From NCBI GenBank assembly GCA_036639635.1, contig JAVWIF010000001.1, forward strand, positions 43,702-107,701: a stretch of 64,000 nucleotides of DNA. Reading direction: 5' to 3'. The translations under genes and the position numbers were made by a program. Origin of the DNA: JAVWIF01 sp036639635. GTDB lineage: Bacteria > Bacillota_I > Bacilli_A > Erysipelotrichales > Erysipelotrichaceae. This document shows positions 35,417-43,208 of the stretch, piece by piece (the first letter of the stretch is position 1; every line of letters starts with the position of its first letter). The notes beneath the pieces were generated by a model. The model was not told the origin of the DNA. It searched no databases and saw only the letters and a list, made by a program, of their open reading frames with translations.

Positions 35417-36938
35417 TATAAAGAATTATGTAAATTATTATATAAAAAGCAATAAAAATTTACTCGTATTAATTAGTGTATTGCTCTTTATCTTAATGCC
35501 CTTTAATGTATATATGCTATATATGCAAGGAGGTGCGGTGAGCTTTACTGTTGGTAATCATATTGTTAATCAACAAACCCACGCGTCGTTTGCTACATTA
35601 GCAGGATGCAGTGCTGTTGGTGGCTTTATCTTAGGCTTTTTAGGACCACTTTATCATTATCGTTTTATTTATAAAAGAAGAAGCTGTGATTTGTACTTCT
35701 CATTACCAATTAAAAAAAGAACATTATTTGATATACACTATCTTTTAGGATTAGGAACAATTTTAGTGCCATTCTTAATAAATGCGTTATTAGGTAGTTT
35801 GGTTGTTTTCATATCAGATTTATCTACAGGAAAGTTACTACTGTGTTTCTATCCCATTATGGTATTATGTATTATCATAATCTATACATTTATTAATTTC
35901 TTTGTTCAAAAATGTAACAATTTATTAGATGCATTATTTGTAACAGTATGTTGGATTATTCTTCCAATTACAATTGTTTCTTTAATTAATAGTTTCATAT
36001 TTGTGCAGACACAACATATTTTTGTAGGTGTTGGTTATGGCTACAATGAATTGTTAAGTATGGATGTAATGATGTCGCTTGTATCTTTGCCATATCTATT
36101 TACATTATTCATTACTAATTTAGTAAATGGTACGTATGGTCAATTTAATTGGTTATATATGTTGTATTGGGTAGTAATCGCATTGGCATGCTTCTATTTT
36201 GGAAGGAAAGATTTTATCGCTCGCAAAGAAGAAGATGCACAACAACAAACAGTATCACGTTGGACATTTCCCACGATCATCTTAGTAGTTACAACGTGTT
36301 TAATTCTACAATTAGATTTATTACAGGATATAGTACCTTTGATTTTTGTAGCGTTAGCTTACTTAATTATGATATTCTTTTCTAAAAGAAAGATTCAAGT
36401 TACATTTCAAACGATATTAAATTTTACGATTATTTGTGTAGCTTCGTTCTTATTATCTTTTGCTTTTCGAGAAACAAAAGGTTTTGGTGTTATGCAAGAG
36501 ATTCCTGAAATAGATAAAGTTGCATCTGTTGCATTTTCTTTTGATAGTAATAAAGGTTTCCCTGTGGATAAGAATAATGACATTATGAATATTACGTATA
36601 AATATAAAGATGTTGAGGAAACAATTGGTATTGATTATTATTACAGTTCAAAAATTAAAAGCAAAGATGAAATAGAAATGTTAATTAATACCCAAAAGTA
36701 TTTTATAGATATAGATCGTGATAATAAATATGGAAATAGTAATAATGAACAACGATTTAACGTAAGATATCGAATGAAAGATGGTACTGAAAAATCACGT
36801 GACTATAAAATTACAAATAAAAGTGATCGACAACAAACTGAAAATGTCATTGAAACATTAATGAATAATGGACATATTATGAATCCATCTGGAAAACAAG
36901 GGGATAAAATTGTAGAATATGGCATTAGAGATAAGTAA
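35406..36938 (+). CDS. ABC transporter permease (YtrC/D-like)
   Basis: A 510-residue membrane protein with about ten hydrophobic helices in the first 350 residues, from residue 20 to about 350. A C-terminal soluble, probably extracytoplasmic region of about 150 residues follows (ETKGFGVMQEIPEIDK onward). The start is taken as ATG 35406, overlapping the ATPase stop. An earlier ATG at 35397 is closer to the GGGG site. It is third in the gntR-ABC operon. The cargo is unknown; such systems in Bacillota are usually linked with envelope stress or bacteriocin defence. Confidence 0.85.
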   Translation: MKTNIKNYVNYYIKSNKNLLVLISVLLFILMPFNVYMLYMQGGAVSFTVGNHIVNQQTHASFATLAGCSAVGGFILGFLGPLYHYRFIYKRRSCDLYFSLPIKKRTLFDIHYLLGLGTILVPFLINALLGSLVVFISDLSTGKLLLCFYPIMVLCIIIIYTFINFFVQKCNNLLDALFVTVCWIILPITIVSLINSFIFVQTQHIFVGVGYGYNELLSMDVMMSLVSLPYLFTLFITNLVNGTYGQFNWLYMLYWVVIALACFYFGRKDFIARKEEDAQQQTVSRWTFPTIILVVTTCLILQLDLLQDIVPLIFVALAYLIMIFFSKRKIQVTFQTILNFTIICVASFLLSFAFRETKGFGVMQEIPEIDKVASVAFSFDSNKGFPVDKNNDIMNITYKYKDVEETIGIDYYYSSKIKSKDEIEMLINTQKYFIDIDRDNKYGNSNNEQRFNVRYRMKDGTEKSRDYKITNKSDRQQTENVIETLMNNGHIMNPSGKQGDKIVEYGIRDK

Positions 36939-36984
36939 ACTGACGAAAAGTAGAAAATAATCACAAAATATAGCATAAACTATC

Positions 36985-37013
36985 TTGCACAATTGAAAAA
37001 GTGTTGCTATAAT
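36985..37013 (+). promoter_or_regulatory. Strong promoter of rpmE
   Basis: TTGCAC (36985-36990), exact 17-bp spacer, TATAAT (37008-37013). Confidence 0.85.
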
Positions 37014-37021
37014 GATATAGC

Positions 37022-37066
37022 ACTTACTTTGAACCCACCTGAGGTTTAAGGCGGAAGGAGATAAAT
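37022..37066 (+). promoter_or_regulatory. Possible L31 autoregulatory leader
   Basis: The short leader of rpmE contains AACC-CACCTGA-GGTT, a small hairpin just ahead of GGCGGAAGGAG. L31 leader motifs that bind the protein are known in Firmicutes; the match here is only by position and shape. Confidence 0.35.
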
Positions 37067-37285
37067 ATGAAAAACGGAATTCATCCAGAATACAATCGTA
37101 TTACTGTAAAATGTACTTCTTGTGGAGCTGAATTTGAAACAGGTTCAACTGCTAAAGACTTACGTGTTGATACTTGTTCAAACTGTCATCCATTCTACAC
37201 TGGTCGTCAGAGATTCGCTGCGGCACAGGGTCGTATTGAGAAGTTTAACAAGAAATACGGAATTAAAGCTGAAGAAGAAAAATAA
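37067..37285 (+). CDS. rpmE: Ribosomal protein L31 (zinc-binding type)
   Basis: A 72-residue large-subunit protein bL31 of the zinc-binding C+ type. Two cysteine pairs, CTSC and CSNC, are near residues 16-19 and 37-40, followed by HPFYTGRQRF. GGAAGGAG precedes the ATG. It is monocistronic, with a strong promoter and a terminator. The intact zinc site means that this is the zinc-replete form. Confidence 0.97.
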   Translation: MKNGIHPEYNRITVKCTSCGAEFETGSTAKDLRVDTCSNCHPFYTGRQRFAAAQGRIEKFNKKYGIKAEEEK

Positions 37286-37290
37286 AAATA

Positions 37291-37313
37291 GAGGTCATTA
37301 TGACTTCTTTTTT
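37291..37313 (+). terminator. Terminator after rpmE
   Basis: GAGGTCA and TGACTTC (with a GU) form a 7-bp stem with a 3-nt loop, followed by TTTTTT. Confidence 0.75.
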
Positions 37314-37672
37314 ATTGCTTAATAATAACTAAGTTTATTGAAAAAAAACGTATATGTGGAAAACTTTTTGATTTTTTCTATTTCATATTCTACTATTAGA
37401 TTAATCTAATTTCTTTGCCTCAAATAGTAGAATTAGCATGAAATGTCACATATTGGGATATTTTATAAATTTGCGCTAAATAGTAATAAATCTTTGTAAA
37501 CTATTAAAAGTAATAGAATTTTTTACTTAACATGATTTTTTATCGGTAAATAGTACTGTTTTTCATGCAATTGTTGTATTTACATCTTTTATAAAATTTT
37601 AAAAAAAGGTATAATAAGGCGTAGATATGGGGATATTACATTATTAGAGAGAATGAAAGGAGGTAGCGAAGC
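37314..37672. other. Intergenic region before the SorC regulator
   Basis: About 360 bases without a gene. It holds a large inverted repeat (37380-37444, listed separately). A -10-like TATAAT near 37611 lies before the SorC ribosome binding site, with a weak TTTTAT -35 17 bp upstream. No other structure is recognised. Confidence 0.5.
37380..37444. repeat. Nested inverted repeat upstream of the SorC regulator
   Basis: ATTCTACTATT (37387-37397) pairs with AATAGTAGAAT (37423-37433), flanked by ATTTCAT (37380-37386) and ATGAAAT (37438-37444). The loop holds a perfect 14-bp palindrome TTAGATTAATCTAA (37396-37409). No T-run follows, so it is not a plain terminator. It may be an operator or a relic of a mobile repeat. 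Confidence 0.55.
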
Positions 37673-38626
37673 ATGCAAAGTAGCGATAAATTACAATTAC
37701 TTGTATCGGTAGCAAAACTTTATTACATTGAAAATATGACGCAAAATGAGATTGCTAATCTTTTAGGTGTTTCTCGACCTTTGATTTCTAAGTACTTACA
37801 AGAAGCAAAAACATTAGGGGTTGTAAATATTGAAATTAATGATTTATCAGCTGGTGATAATAGTGATGAAATTTCTAAATTAATATGTAAGAAATATCAC
37901 TTAAAGACATTTTATATTATACCAGCAAGTACAAATAAAGATTTAAACGATCAAATGTTTGATGATTATGTTGCTAGTTATATTTTTGATAACTATGTTG
38001 ATAATTCTTTAGTTGGACTTGGGTGGGGTTCTGTCATTGGTACCGCCATCGCAAAAATGAATGCTGATGATTATAAACGTAAACTAATGGGTAAAGTAAT
38101 TCCAATTATAAGTAATGCACCAATCTCTTATCGAAATTATCATACCAATGAACTCGTAAGAATGTTAGCAGAGAAAACTGGATTAAAAGCAGAATATCTT
38201 TATTCACCAGTCATTTGTTCCAATGCTTCTGAAAGAGATATCTTTATGAATACAGAACAAGTTAAAAATATGTTTGAACAGTATCTTCATTTGGATTATG
38301 CAATTATTCAAATTAGAAACTTTCCTTCTGTTCCCGATTTAGCAACAGAAGCACGTTTTGAAAAGAAACTACATGAGCAACATGCAACGGGGATGTTATT
38401 AGGATATTATTTTGATATCAATGGTCAAATCATCACATCGAATCATGATTATTCAATACAAATTCCTGTTGAAAGTATTAAAGCATGTCCTAATACAATT
38501 GCCATTATCAATGCGCGAGTTGGAGTAAATACTGCAATTGGTGCACTTCGTAGTGGTTTATTCGATCATATATTAATAAGCGAATCAGTTGTATCTGAAT
38601 TAATGAAAATAGATTTTCTAAATTAA
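37673..38626 (+). CDS. SorC/DeoR-family sugar-responsive regulator
   Basis: A 317-residue SorC-family transcription factor. The N-terminal helix-turn-helix is at about 20-50 (ENMTQNEIANLLGVSRPLISKYLQEAK). The C-terminal sugar-phosphate-binding domain runs from about 60 to 315 with GLGWGSVIGTAIAKM and ARVGVNTAIGALRSGLFDHI, which hold the effector phosphate. Full length. AAAGGAGGTAG precedes the ATG. It is the only regulator beside the dhaL-dhaK-lsrF operon and on the same strand, about 390 bases upstream of it, so it likely responds to a phosphorylated pathway intermediate. LsrR, the AI-2 regulator, belongs to the same family. Confidence 0.92.
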   Translation: MQSSDKLQLLVSVAKLYYIENMTQNEIANLLGVSRPLISKYLQEAKTLGVVNIEINDLSAGDNSDEISKLICKKYHLKTFYIIPASTNKDLNDQMFDDYVASYIFDNYVDNSLVGLGWGSVIGTAIAKMNADDYKRKLMGKVIPIISNAPISYRNYHTNELVRMLAEKTGLKAEYLYSPVICSNASERDIFMNTEQVKNMFEQYLHLDYAIIQIRNFPSVPDLATEARFEKKLHEQHATGMLLGYYFDINGQIITSNHDYSIQIPVESIKACPNTIAIINARVGVNTAIGALRSGLFDHILISESVVSELMKIDFLN

Positions 38627-38653
38627 GTCATGTGTTAGTGCACATGACTTTTT
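38625..38653 (+). terminator. Terminator after the SorC gene
   Basis: AAGTCATGTG and CACATGACTT form a perfect 10-bp stem with a 6-nt loop and trailing T's; it starts at the SorC stop codon. Confidence 0.9.
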
Positions 38654-38928
38654 CTTAGTATGTAGGCTATGGGACACAACTAGGCAGAGCAAGAGCGCTG
38701 TGGAGTTATTCATCGGTAGGCGAAATTTTAAAGAAGGTAGAACAAAATCTCAGTTTTAAGGAATACAAATATTAAATGGATTTGTTAATTAATATATAGT
38801 TAAAAAAAGCGTGAATATTGATTCTGTATGAATCGGTTTACTCTTTTTTTTGTTATAGGCACGAGAGTAATATTTGCTTTAGTTATTTTTATTGATTAGG
38901 GAAGTTTTAACAATCTTCAGAAAGAGTG
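38654..38928. other. Intergenic region with a GC-rich open frame without a start
   Basis: The part 38659-38775 is an open frame of 38 codons in one phase, about 50% GC over the first 60 bases in contrast to AT-rich surroundings. It lacks a good start codon and ribosome binding site. It may be a decayed gene end or an RNA. From 38776 to 38928 nothing is recognised except AT-rich sequence with a GTATGAATC-type repeat near 38830. Confidence 0.4.
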
Positions 38929-38974
38929 TTGACATATGACATAGCATATGTTATAAAATAGGTAAGCGCTAACA
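38929..38974 (+). promoter_or_regulatory. Promoter with inverted-repeat operator and cre site for the dha operon
   Basis: TTGACA (38929-38934), 17-bp spacer and TATAAA (38952-38957). Between them lies ACATATG/CATATGT (38932-38951), a candidate SorC operator. Directly downstream is GGTAAGCGCTAACA (38961-38974), matching the cre consensus TGWAANCGNTNWCA at 13 of 14 positions. This implies CcpA repression when preferred sugars are available. Confidence 0.8.
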
Positions 38975-39011
38975 TAAGTCATGACAAATGTAAAAAAATG
39001 AGGAGGTGTCT

Positions 39012-39647
39012 ATGGAAAAGATAACACGAAAGGATTGGGAACTTGTCTTTCTTGAAATTTCTGAATTACTAATTTCAAATAAAGATTATTTAACTGAAAT
39101 TGATGCGAAGTATGGTGATGGAGATCATGGTGTAACCATGGAAAAGATTGCACATTCCCTATCGACACAAGCAAGTAATTGGGAACGGGGTCAAGAAGAT
39201 TTAAAATCATTGTTTCAAGTCATTGGTAATTCTGTGACAAACGTAAATGGAGGCTCTGCTGGTCCTTTATATGGTACTTATTTTGAAGGATTAGGTGAAT
39301 GTTTAGAAGAAGGAGTAATGGAAGTTGATGCTCCCCTTTTAAAGAAAATTCTAAAATCAGGTTTAGTTGAATTACAATATTTATCAACAGCTAAAGTTGG
39401 CGATAAAACAATGATGGATACATTGATTCCTGCAACTGATGCAGCCCTCAATGCCTCTGATGATATTGAATCCATTGTAACTGCTGCTAAAGACGCAGCA
39501 ATTGCTGGAGCAATTAAGAGTAAAGATTTTGTTAGTAAGTTTGGTCGCGCTAGATCATATAAGGAACAAACAATAGGAACACCGGATGCTGGTGCACAGA
39601 GTTGTACTTATATTTTCATCGGTTTGTATCAAGCATTAATCAAATAG
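39012..39647 (+). CDS. dhaL: DhaL-type kinase subunit (ADP-binding)
   Basis: A 211-residue DhaL protein, the nucleotide-binding subunit of dihydroxyacetone kinases. The Mg-ADP-binding aspartate motif DAKYGDGDHGVTM is near residues 32-44, GGSAGPLYG near 79-87 and GDKTMMDTL near 128-136. The alpha-helical barrel is full length. The ATG at 39012 follows GAGGAGGTG; the frame opens at a GTG inside that site. It is first in the cre-controlled operon, upstream of dhaK, with a 17-base gap. The PTS-dependent systems need DhaM, which is absent here. The phosphoryl donor is therefore probably ATP, or the substrate is not DHA. Confidence 0.92.
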   Translation: MEKITRKDWELVFLEISELLISNKDYLTEIDAKYGDGDHGVTMEKIAHSLSTQASNWERGQEDLKSLFQVIGNSVTNVNGGSAGPLYGTYFEGLGECLEEGVMEVDAPLLKKILKSGLVELQYLSTAKVGDKTMMDTLIPATDAALNASDDIESIVTAAKDAAIAGAIKSKDFVSKFGRARSYKEQTIGTPDAGAQSCTYIFIGLYQALIK

Positions 39648-39664
39648 AAGAGGAGATTATAATT

Positions 39665-40663
39665 ATGAAAATGAAAAAATTTATCAACAAACCCGAAGAT
39701 TTAACAAAAGAATTATTGGAAGGTTTAGCATTAGCTCACTCAGATGTAGTAGACGTTTTACCAAATGGCTTAGTTGTTTCAAAAGCATTAAAAGATGCAG
39801 ATCGTGTTACTGTTGTTACATTAGGTGGAACTGGACATGAGCCTGCAATTGAAGGCTTTGTCGGAGATGGTATGGTTGATATTGCTGTAGCTGGAGATAT
39901 CTTTGCGGCACCTGGTCCTCAACCATGTGTTGAAGCAATTAAAATGGCTGATAAAGGGCATGGTGTTTTATTTGTAGTATTGAATCATGCTGGTGATATG
40001 TTATCTGCTAACCTTACAATGAAAGAATGCCGCAAACAAGGTATTAATGTTGCTAAGGTTGTTACACAAGAAGATATTATGAATGCACCTCGTGAAGAAG
40101 CTGAAAATCGTCGTGGATTCGTTGGTTGCTGTGCTGTTTATAAAATTGCTGGTGCTGCTGCCAAAGCTGGTAAATCATTAGAAGAAATTACTGAAATTGC
40201 ACAAGACTTTGCTGATAATATGGCTGCTATTTCAGTTGCTGCACGTACCGCTACTCATCCTTCAAATGGAGCATCTTTCGGTGATCTTGCTGAAGATATG
40301 ATTGGTATTGGTATGGGTCAACATGGTGAAGGTGGTGGAGACATCGTTCCTATTAAAACAGCAGATGAAACCATTCAAATCATGTCAGATTTATTAATTA
40401 AAGACTTAAACCTTAAATCTGGTGAAAAAGTTATGGTTTTTGTAAATGGTTCAGGTGCTACAACATTAATGGAATTATTAATTTGCTATCGTGCAGCTGT
40501 TAAACACCTTGAAACAAAAGGTATTGAAGTTGTTGCTAATTGGGTAGATGAAATCTTAACCGTACAAGAAACAGCTGGTTTCCAATTATTCTTCGCTAGA
40601 ATGAACGATGAATATTTAGGTTACTGGAATGCTCCATGTAATACACCATACAAAAAAGGATAG
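39665..40663 (+). CDS. dhaK: DhaK-type kinase substrate-binding subunit
   Basis: A 332-residue DhaK subunit that binds a short ketose through a hemiaminal bond to histidine. The covalent-substrate His is His220 in MGQHGEGG. The catalytic-pocket His is His58 in GGTGHEPA, both at positions equivalent to E. coli His218 and His56. VFVNGSGATTLMEL is also typical. The ATG at 39665 follows GAGGAGA; the frame opens earlier inside dhaL. It follows dhaL and precedes lsrF by 12 bases. DHA, erythrulose or a related ketose are possible substrates; sequence does not decide. Confidence 0.92.
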   Translation: MKMKKFINKPEDLTKELLEGLALAHSDVVDVLPNGLVVSKALKDADRVTVVTLGGTGHEPAIEGFVGDGMVDIAVAGDIFAAPGPQPCVEAIKMADKGHGVLFVVLNHAGDMLSANLTMKECRKQGINVAKVVTQEDIMNAPREEAENRRGFVGCCAVYKIAGAAAKAGKSLEEITEIAQDFADNMAAISVAARTATHPSNGASFGDLAEDMIGIGMGQHGEGGGDIVPIKTADETIQIMSDLLIKDLNLKSGEKVMVFVNGSGATTLMELLICYRAAVKHLETKGIEVVANWVDEILTVQETAGFQLFFARMNDEYLGYWNAPCNTPYKKG

Positions 40664-40675
40664 GAGATAAATATT

Positions 40676-41563
40676 ATGGCAGATGCACAAGGAAATAAAG
40701 CAGCAAAGGATTATCATGAAAAGGTTCCTTTTGCAAAGCATGATTATATCATAAAAGGAATGGACAATATGGATTGGGGTATGAAGGCTAGAATGGCTAA
40801 AATATTCAATCCAAAAGATGGACGTTCTGTAATGTTAGCGTTTGATCATGGTTATATCATGGGTTCTACTTCAGGTCTTGAGCGTCTTGATTTAGTCGTT
40901 CCTGAATTAATTGAAGAAGTTGATTGTTTAATGTGTACAAGAGGAGCACTTAGAACATGTGTTCCACCTACAAATAATAAAGCTATTGCGCTTCGTTGTA
41001 CGGCTGGTTCAAGTGTTTTAGATGATGAAATGTCATTTGAAGTAATTGGTGTTGATATTGAAGATGCAATTCGTGTTAATGCAAGTTGTATGGCAGTTCA
41101 AACATTTATCGGTGCACCAGGAGAAAAAGATTCAATCAAAAATTTATGTAATACAATTGATGCAGGCACACGTTATGGCATTCCTACACTAGGTGTTGTT
41201 GCAGTTGGAAAACAGATGGAAAGAACACCAAAGTTTTTCCTATTAGCAACACGCATGTTAGCTGAATTAGGGGCACAAATAATTAAAACTTATTATTGTG
41301 AAGATTTTGAAAAAGTCGTAGCAGCATGTCCCGTACCAATTGTCGTAGCTGGTGGTAAAAAGTTACCAGAAGATGAAGCATTAACTCTTGTTTATAAAGC
41401 AATTCAAGGTGGAGCTGCAGGTGTTGATATGGGAAGAAATATCTTCCAAGCTGAATCACCAAAAGCAATGGCTCGATGCATTAATAAAATCGTACATGAA
41501 GATTATACCGATGTCGAGGCATATGAATTATATTTAAAACTTAAAGAGGAATTTAAAAAATAA
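40676..41563 (+). CDS. lsrF: LsrF-like class I aldolase/thiolase
   Basis: A 295-residue class I aldolase of the DeoC/FbaB fold, closest to LsrF (3-hydroxy-2,4-pentadione-5-phosphate thiolase) of AI-2 degradation. The resemblance is strong along its length: DWGMKARMAKIFNPKDG, LAFDHGY with His58, LMCTRGALRT, and IIKTYY with Schiff-base Lys204, positions like His57 and Lys203 of E. coli LsrF, then GGKKLPEDEAL and GVDMGRNIFQ. LsrF transfers an acetyl group from a C5 phosphate to CoA, leaving DHAP. Its place after dhaK suggests that the DhaK-DhaL product is the substrate. LsrK, LsrG and the Lsr transporter are not present. Confidence 0.88.
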   Translation: MADAQGNKAAKDYHEKVPFAKHDYIIKGMDNMDWGMKARMAKIFNPKDGRSVMLAFDHGYIMGSTSGLERLDLVVPELIEEVDCLMCTRGALRTCVPPTNNKAIALRCTAGSSVLDDEMSFEVIGVDIEDAIRVNASCMAVQTFIGAPGEKDSIKNLCNTIDAGTRYGIPTLGVVAVGKQMERTPKFFLLATRMLAELGAQIIKTYYCEDFEKVVAACPVPIVVAGGKKLPEDEALTLVYKAIQGGAAGVDMGRNIFQAESPKAMARCINKIVHEDYTDVEAYELYLKLKEEFKK

Positions 41564-41596
41564 AGGAGAACACATTTGTGTTATAAGTGAATTCTA

Positions 41597-42109
41597 ATGA
41601 AAATAATAAAATACTTGGGTGGTCCATTGATCATAGCCATATTAGCACTTATTTGTCAAGTTACGGATCAATTGTTAGGACCAAAGATGCCAATCGGACC
41701 AACATTTGGATGGGTAGCATTCCAAGCATGGGCTAGTTACTTTATCGCAGGTTGTGATGTTAAAGGTGGAATTAAAGCCTTTGCGGCATTAATTACTGGA
41801 ATGATAGCTTCCATTGCAATTATTGCATTTGGTGGAGCTTTATCTGGAAGCTTAGGTTTCTGGGCATTCCCAATTGCTATTTTGATCCTTGTAGTTCCAA
41901 CAATTGCAACTGAAAAAGTTGAATTATTAAACTTAACACCAATTGTATTTATCGGTGCTGGTGCATTCTTTGGTATTATGAATTATGTTCCAGAAGCAAC
42001 TTTCACAACAGCATTTATTTGTGAAACTACGTATTGTGTACTTGGTTTATTCCTAGGTTACTTAACAATCGTTATTCGCGGTGCTTACGATAAGAAATTT
42101 AACAGCTAG
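41597..42109 (+). CDS. DUF1097 membrane protein, probable transporter-like
   Basis: A 170-residue integral membrane protein of the DUF1097 family, with about five hydrophobic helices. Helix 1 is LIIAILALICQVTDQLL; the next contains PTFGWVAFQAWASYFIAG; GIKAFAALITGMIASIAIIAFG and FWAFPIAILILVVPTIA follow. E. coli YcdZ is a distant relative. Function unknown. Its place in the operon suggests uptake or efflux of the substrate. The nearest AAAGGAG (41562-41568) lies about 28 nt before the ATG, with a hairpin between that would bring it close. Confidence 0.78.
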   Translation: MKIIKYLGGPLIIAILALICQVTDQLLGPKMPIGPTFGWVAFQAWASYFIAGCDVKGGIKAFAALITGMIASIAIIAFGGALSGSLGFWAFPIAILILVVPTIATEKVELLNLTPIVFIGAGAFFGIMNYVPEATFTTAFICETTYCVLGLFLGYLTIVIRGAYDKKFNS

Positions 42110-42133
42110 AATTGCTGAAAAGGAGAAGATATC

Positions 42134-42454
42134 ATGTTTAAAAAATATGTCCATGTAGGTGTTCCACATACTGATCCAATGGAAGGTGAAGTTTGGAACG
42201 ATGGTATGAAATTATGGATGATTGATCCTGCTACAAATGATTTTGGATTTGAGTTCTTAAGATTTAGAGAAGATTCTTGGTTAGCAAAAGAAGTTCAAAC
42301 ATTAGTCCATGTAGCATGTGAAGTTGAAAGCATTGAAGCTGTACTTCCTACTTGTCAAAAGATTCTACATGAACCAATTGTAGTTGATGAGCATTTAACC
42401 ATTGCTTTCGTAATGAAAGATGGCGCTTGCTTAGAACTAATGGAAATGAAATAA
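42134..42454 (+). CDS. Small VOC-like protein of the dha operon
   Basis: A 106-residue protein. The C-terminal part, VHVACEVESIEAVLPTCQKILHEPI...IAFVMKDGACLELMEMK, resembles a half-domain of the vicinal oxygen chelate (glyoxalase) fold with possible metal ligands His and Glu. The N-terminal part (HVGVPHTDP) also carries His residues. In the pathway it might isomerise the phosphorylated intermediate, as LsrG does for phospho-AI-2, although it is not homologous to LsrG by eye. AAAAGGAGA precedes the ATG. Last gene of the operon. Confidence 0.6.
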   Translation: MFKKYVHVGVPHTDPMEGEVWNDGMKLWMIDPATNDFGFEFLRFREDSWLAKEVQTLVHVACEVESIEAVLPTCQKILHEPIVVDEHLTIAFVMKDGACLELMEMK

Positions 42455-42462
42455 ATTTAATG

Positions 42463-42493
42463 AAAAGGATTGGCATATGCTAATCCTTTTTTT
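42463..42493 (+). terminator. Terminator after the dha operon
   Basis: AAAAGGATTGGC and GCTAATCCTTTT pair with one mismatch around ATAT and are followed by T's. Confidence 0.85.
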
Positions 42494-42516
42494 AGGCATA
42501 GGATACTCGTATATGA

Positions 42517-42522
42517 TATAAT
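42517..42522 (+). promoter_or_regulatory. -10 element of the tdk promoter
   Basis: TATAAT lies 35 bases before the tdk start codon and just before the ribosome binding site. The -35 is not clear. Confidence 0.5.
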
Positions 42523-42551
42523 GAACGAAGTTGAATAAGGAGTTGTTTAGG

Positions 42552-43145
42552 ATGTATCAACAATATAAAGAAGGATGGATAGAAGTCATATCTGGTTGTA
42601 TGTTTGCAGGTAAAACAGAAGAATTGATACGAAGAATTAAAGTATTAGAATATGCAAAAAAGAAAATTGCAGTATTTAAACCAAGTATTGATAATCGTCA
42701 TCATGAATCTTCTGTGGTATCTCATTGTGGAAGTAGCGTAAATAGCTTTAGTATATCAAGAGCACATGATATATATGCATACGTTGACGATAGTTATGAT
42801 GTTATTGCAATTGATGAAGTGCAATTCTTTGATGATGAAATTGTTGAAATTTGTGACTACTTTGCGGATAAAGGAAAACGTGTAATGGTAGCAGGTTTAG
42901 ATATGGATTTTCGTGGTGTTCCTTTTAGTGTGATGCCTAAGTTATTTACACTAGCTGAATTTATTACTAAATTAACTGCTGTTTGTATGAAGTGTGGAGC
43001 ACCGGCTACTAGAAGTCAACGTTTGATTGATGGAAAACCAGCGCGTTATGATGATCCTATCATACTAGTTGGAGCAAGTGAAAAATATGAAGCACGTTGT
43101 CGTCATTGTCATAAAGTACCAGGTAAACCAGAAATCATAAAATAA
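42552..43145 (+). CDS. tdk: Thymidine kinase
   Basis: A 197-residue type II thymidine kinase (EC 2.7.1.21) of the salvage pathway. The P-loop-like SGCMFAGKTEELIRR is near residue 14, DEVQFF (catalytic Glu) near 83, the thymidine lasso contains VCMKCGAPATRSQR, and a second CRHC pair completes a four-Cys zinc site. The start at 42552 follows AAGGAG with 9 nt spacing; a TTG at 42531 precedes it. The terminator behind it is a 20-bp perfect stem. Confidence 0.96.
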   Translation: MYQQYKEGWIEVISGCMFAGKTEELIRRIKVLEYAKKKIAVFKPSIDNRHHESSVVSHCGSSVNSFSISRAHDIYAYVDDSYDVIAIDEVQFFDDEIVEICDYFADKGKRVMVAGLDMDFRGVPFSVMPKLFTLAEFITKLTAVCMKCGAPATRSQRLIDGKPARYDDPIILVGASEKYEARCRHCHKVPGKPEIIK

Positions 43146-43151
43146 ACATTT

Positions 43152-43203
43152 AAAAAGACAAATCCATAGCTAGATTTACAATAAGCTATGGATTTGTCTT
43201 TTT
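43152..43203. terminator. Bidirectional terminator between tdk and the TalC-like gene
   Basis: A perfect 20-bp stem (43152-43171 with 43184-43203) with a 12-nt loop, flanked by T-runs on both strands. It separates convergent genes. Confidence 0.95.
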
Positions 43204-43208
43204 GGTAT

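Noticed and set aside
39006..42454. PTS-dependent DHA kinase DhaKLM
   Set aside because: No dhaM-like (EIIA-man/HPr/EI) gene in the operon.
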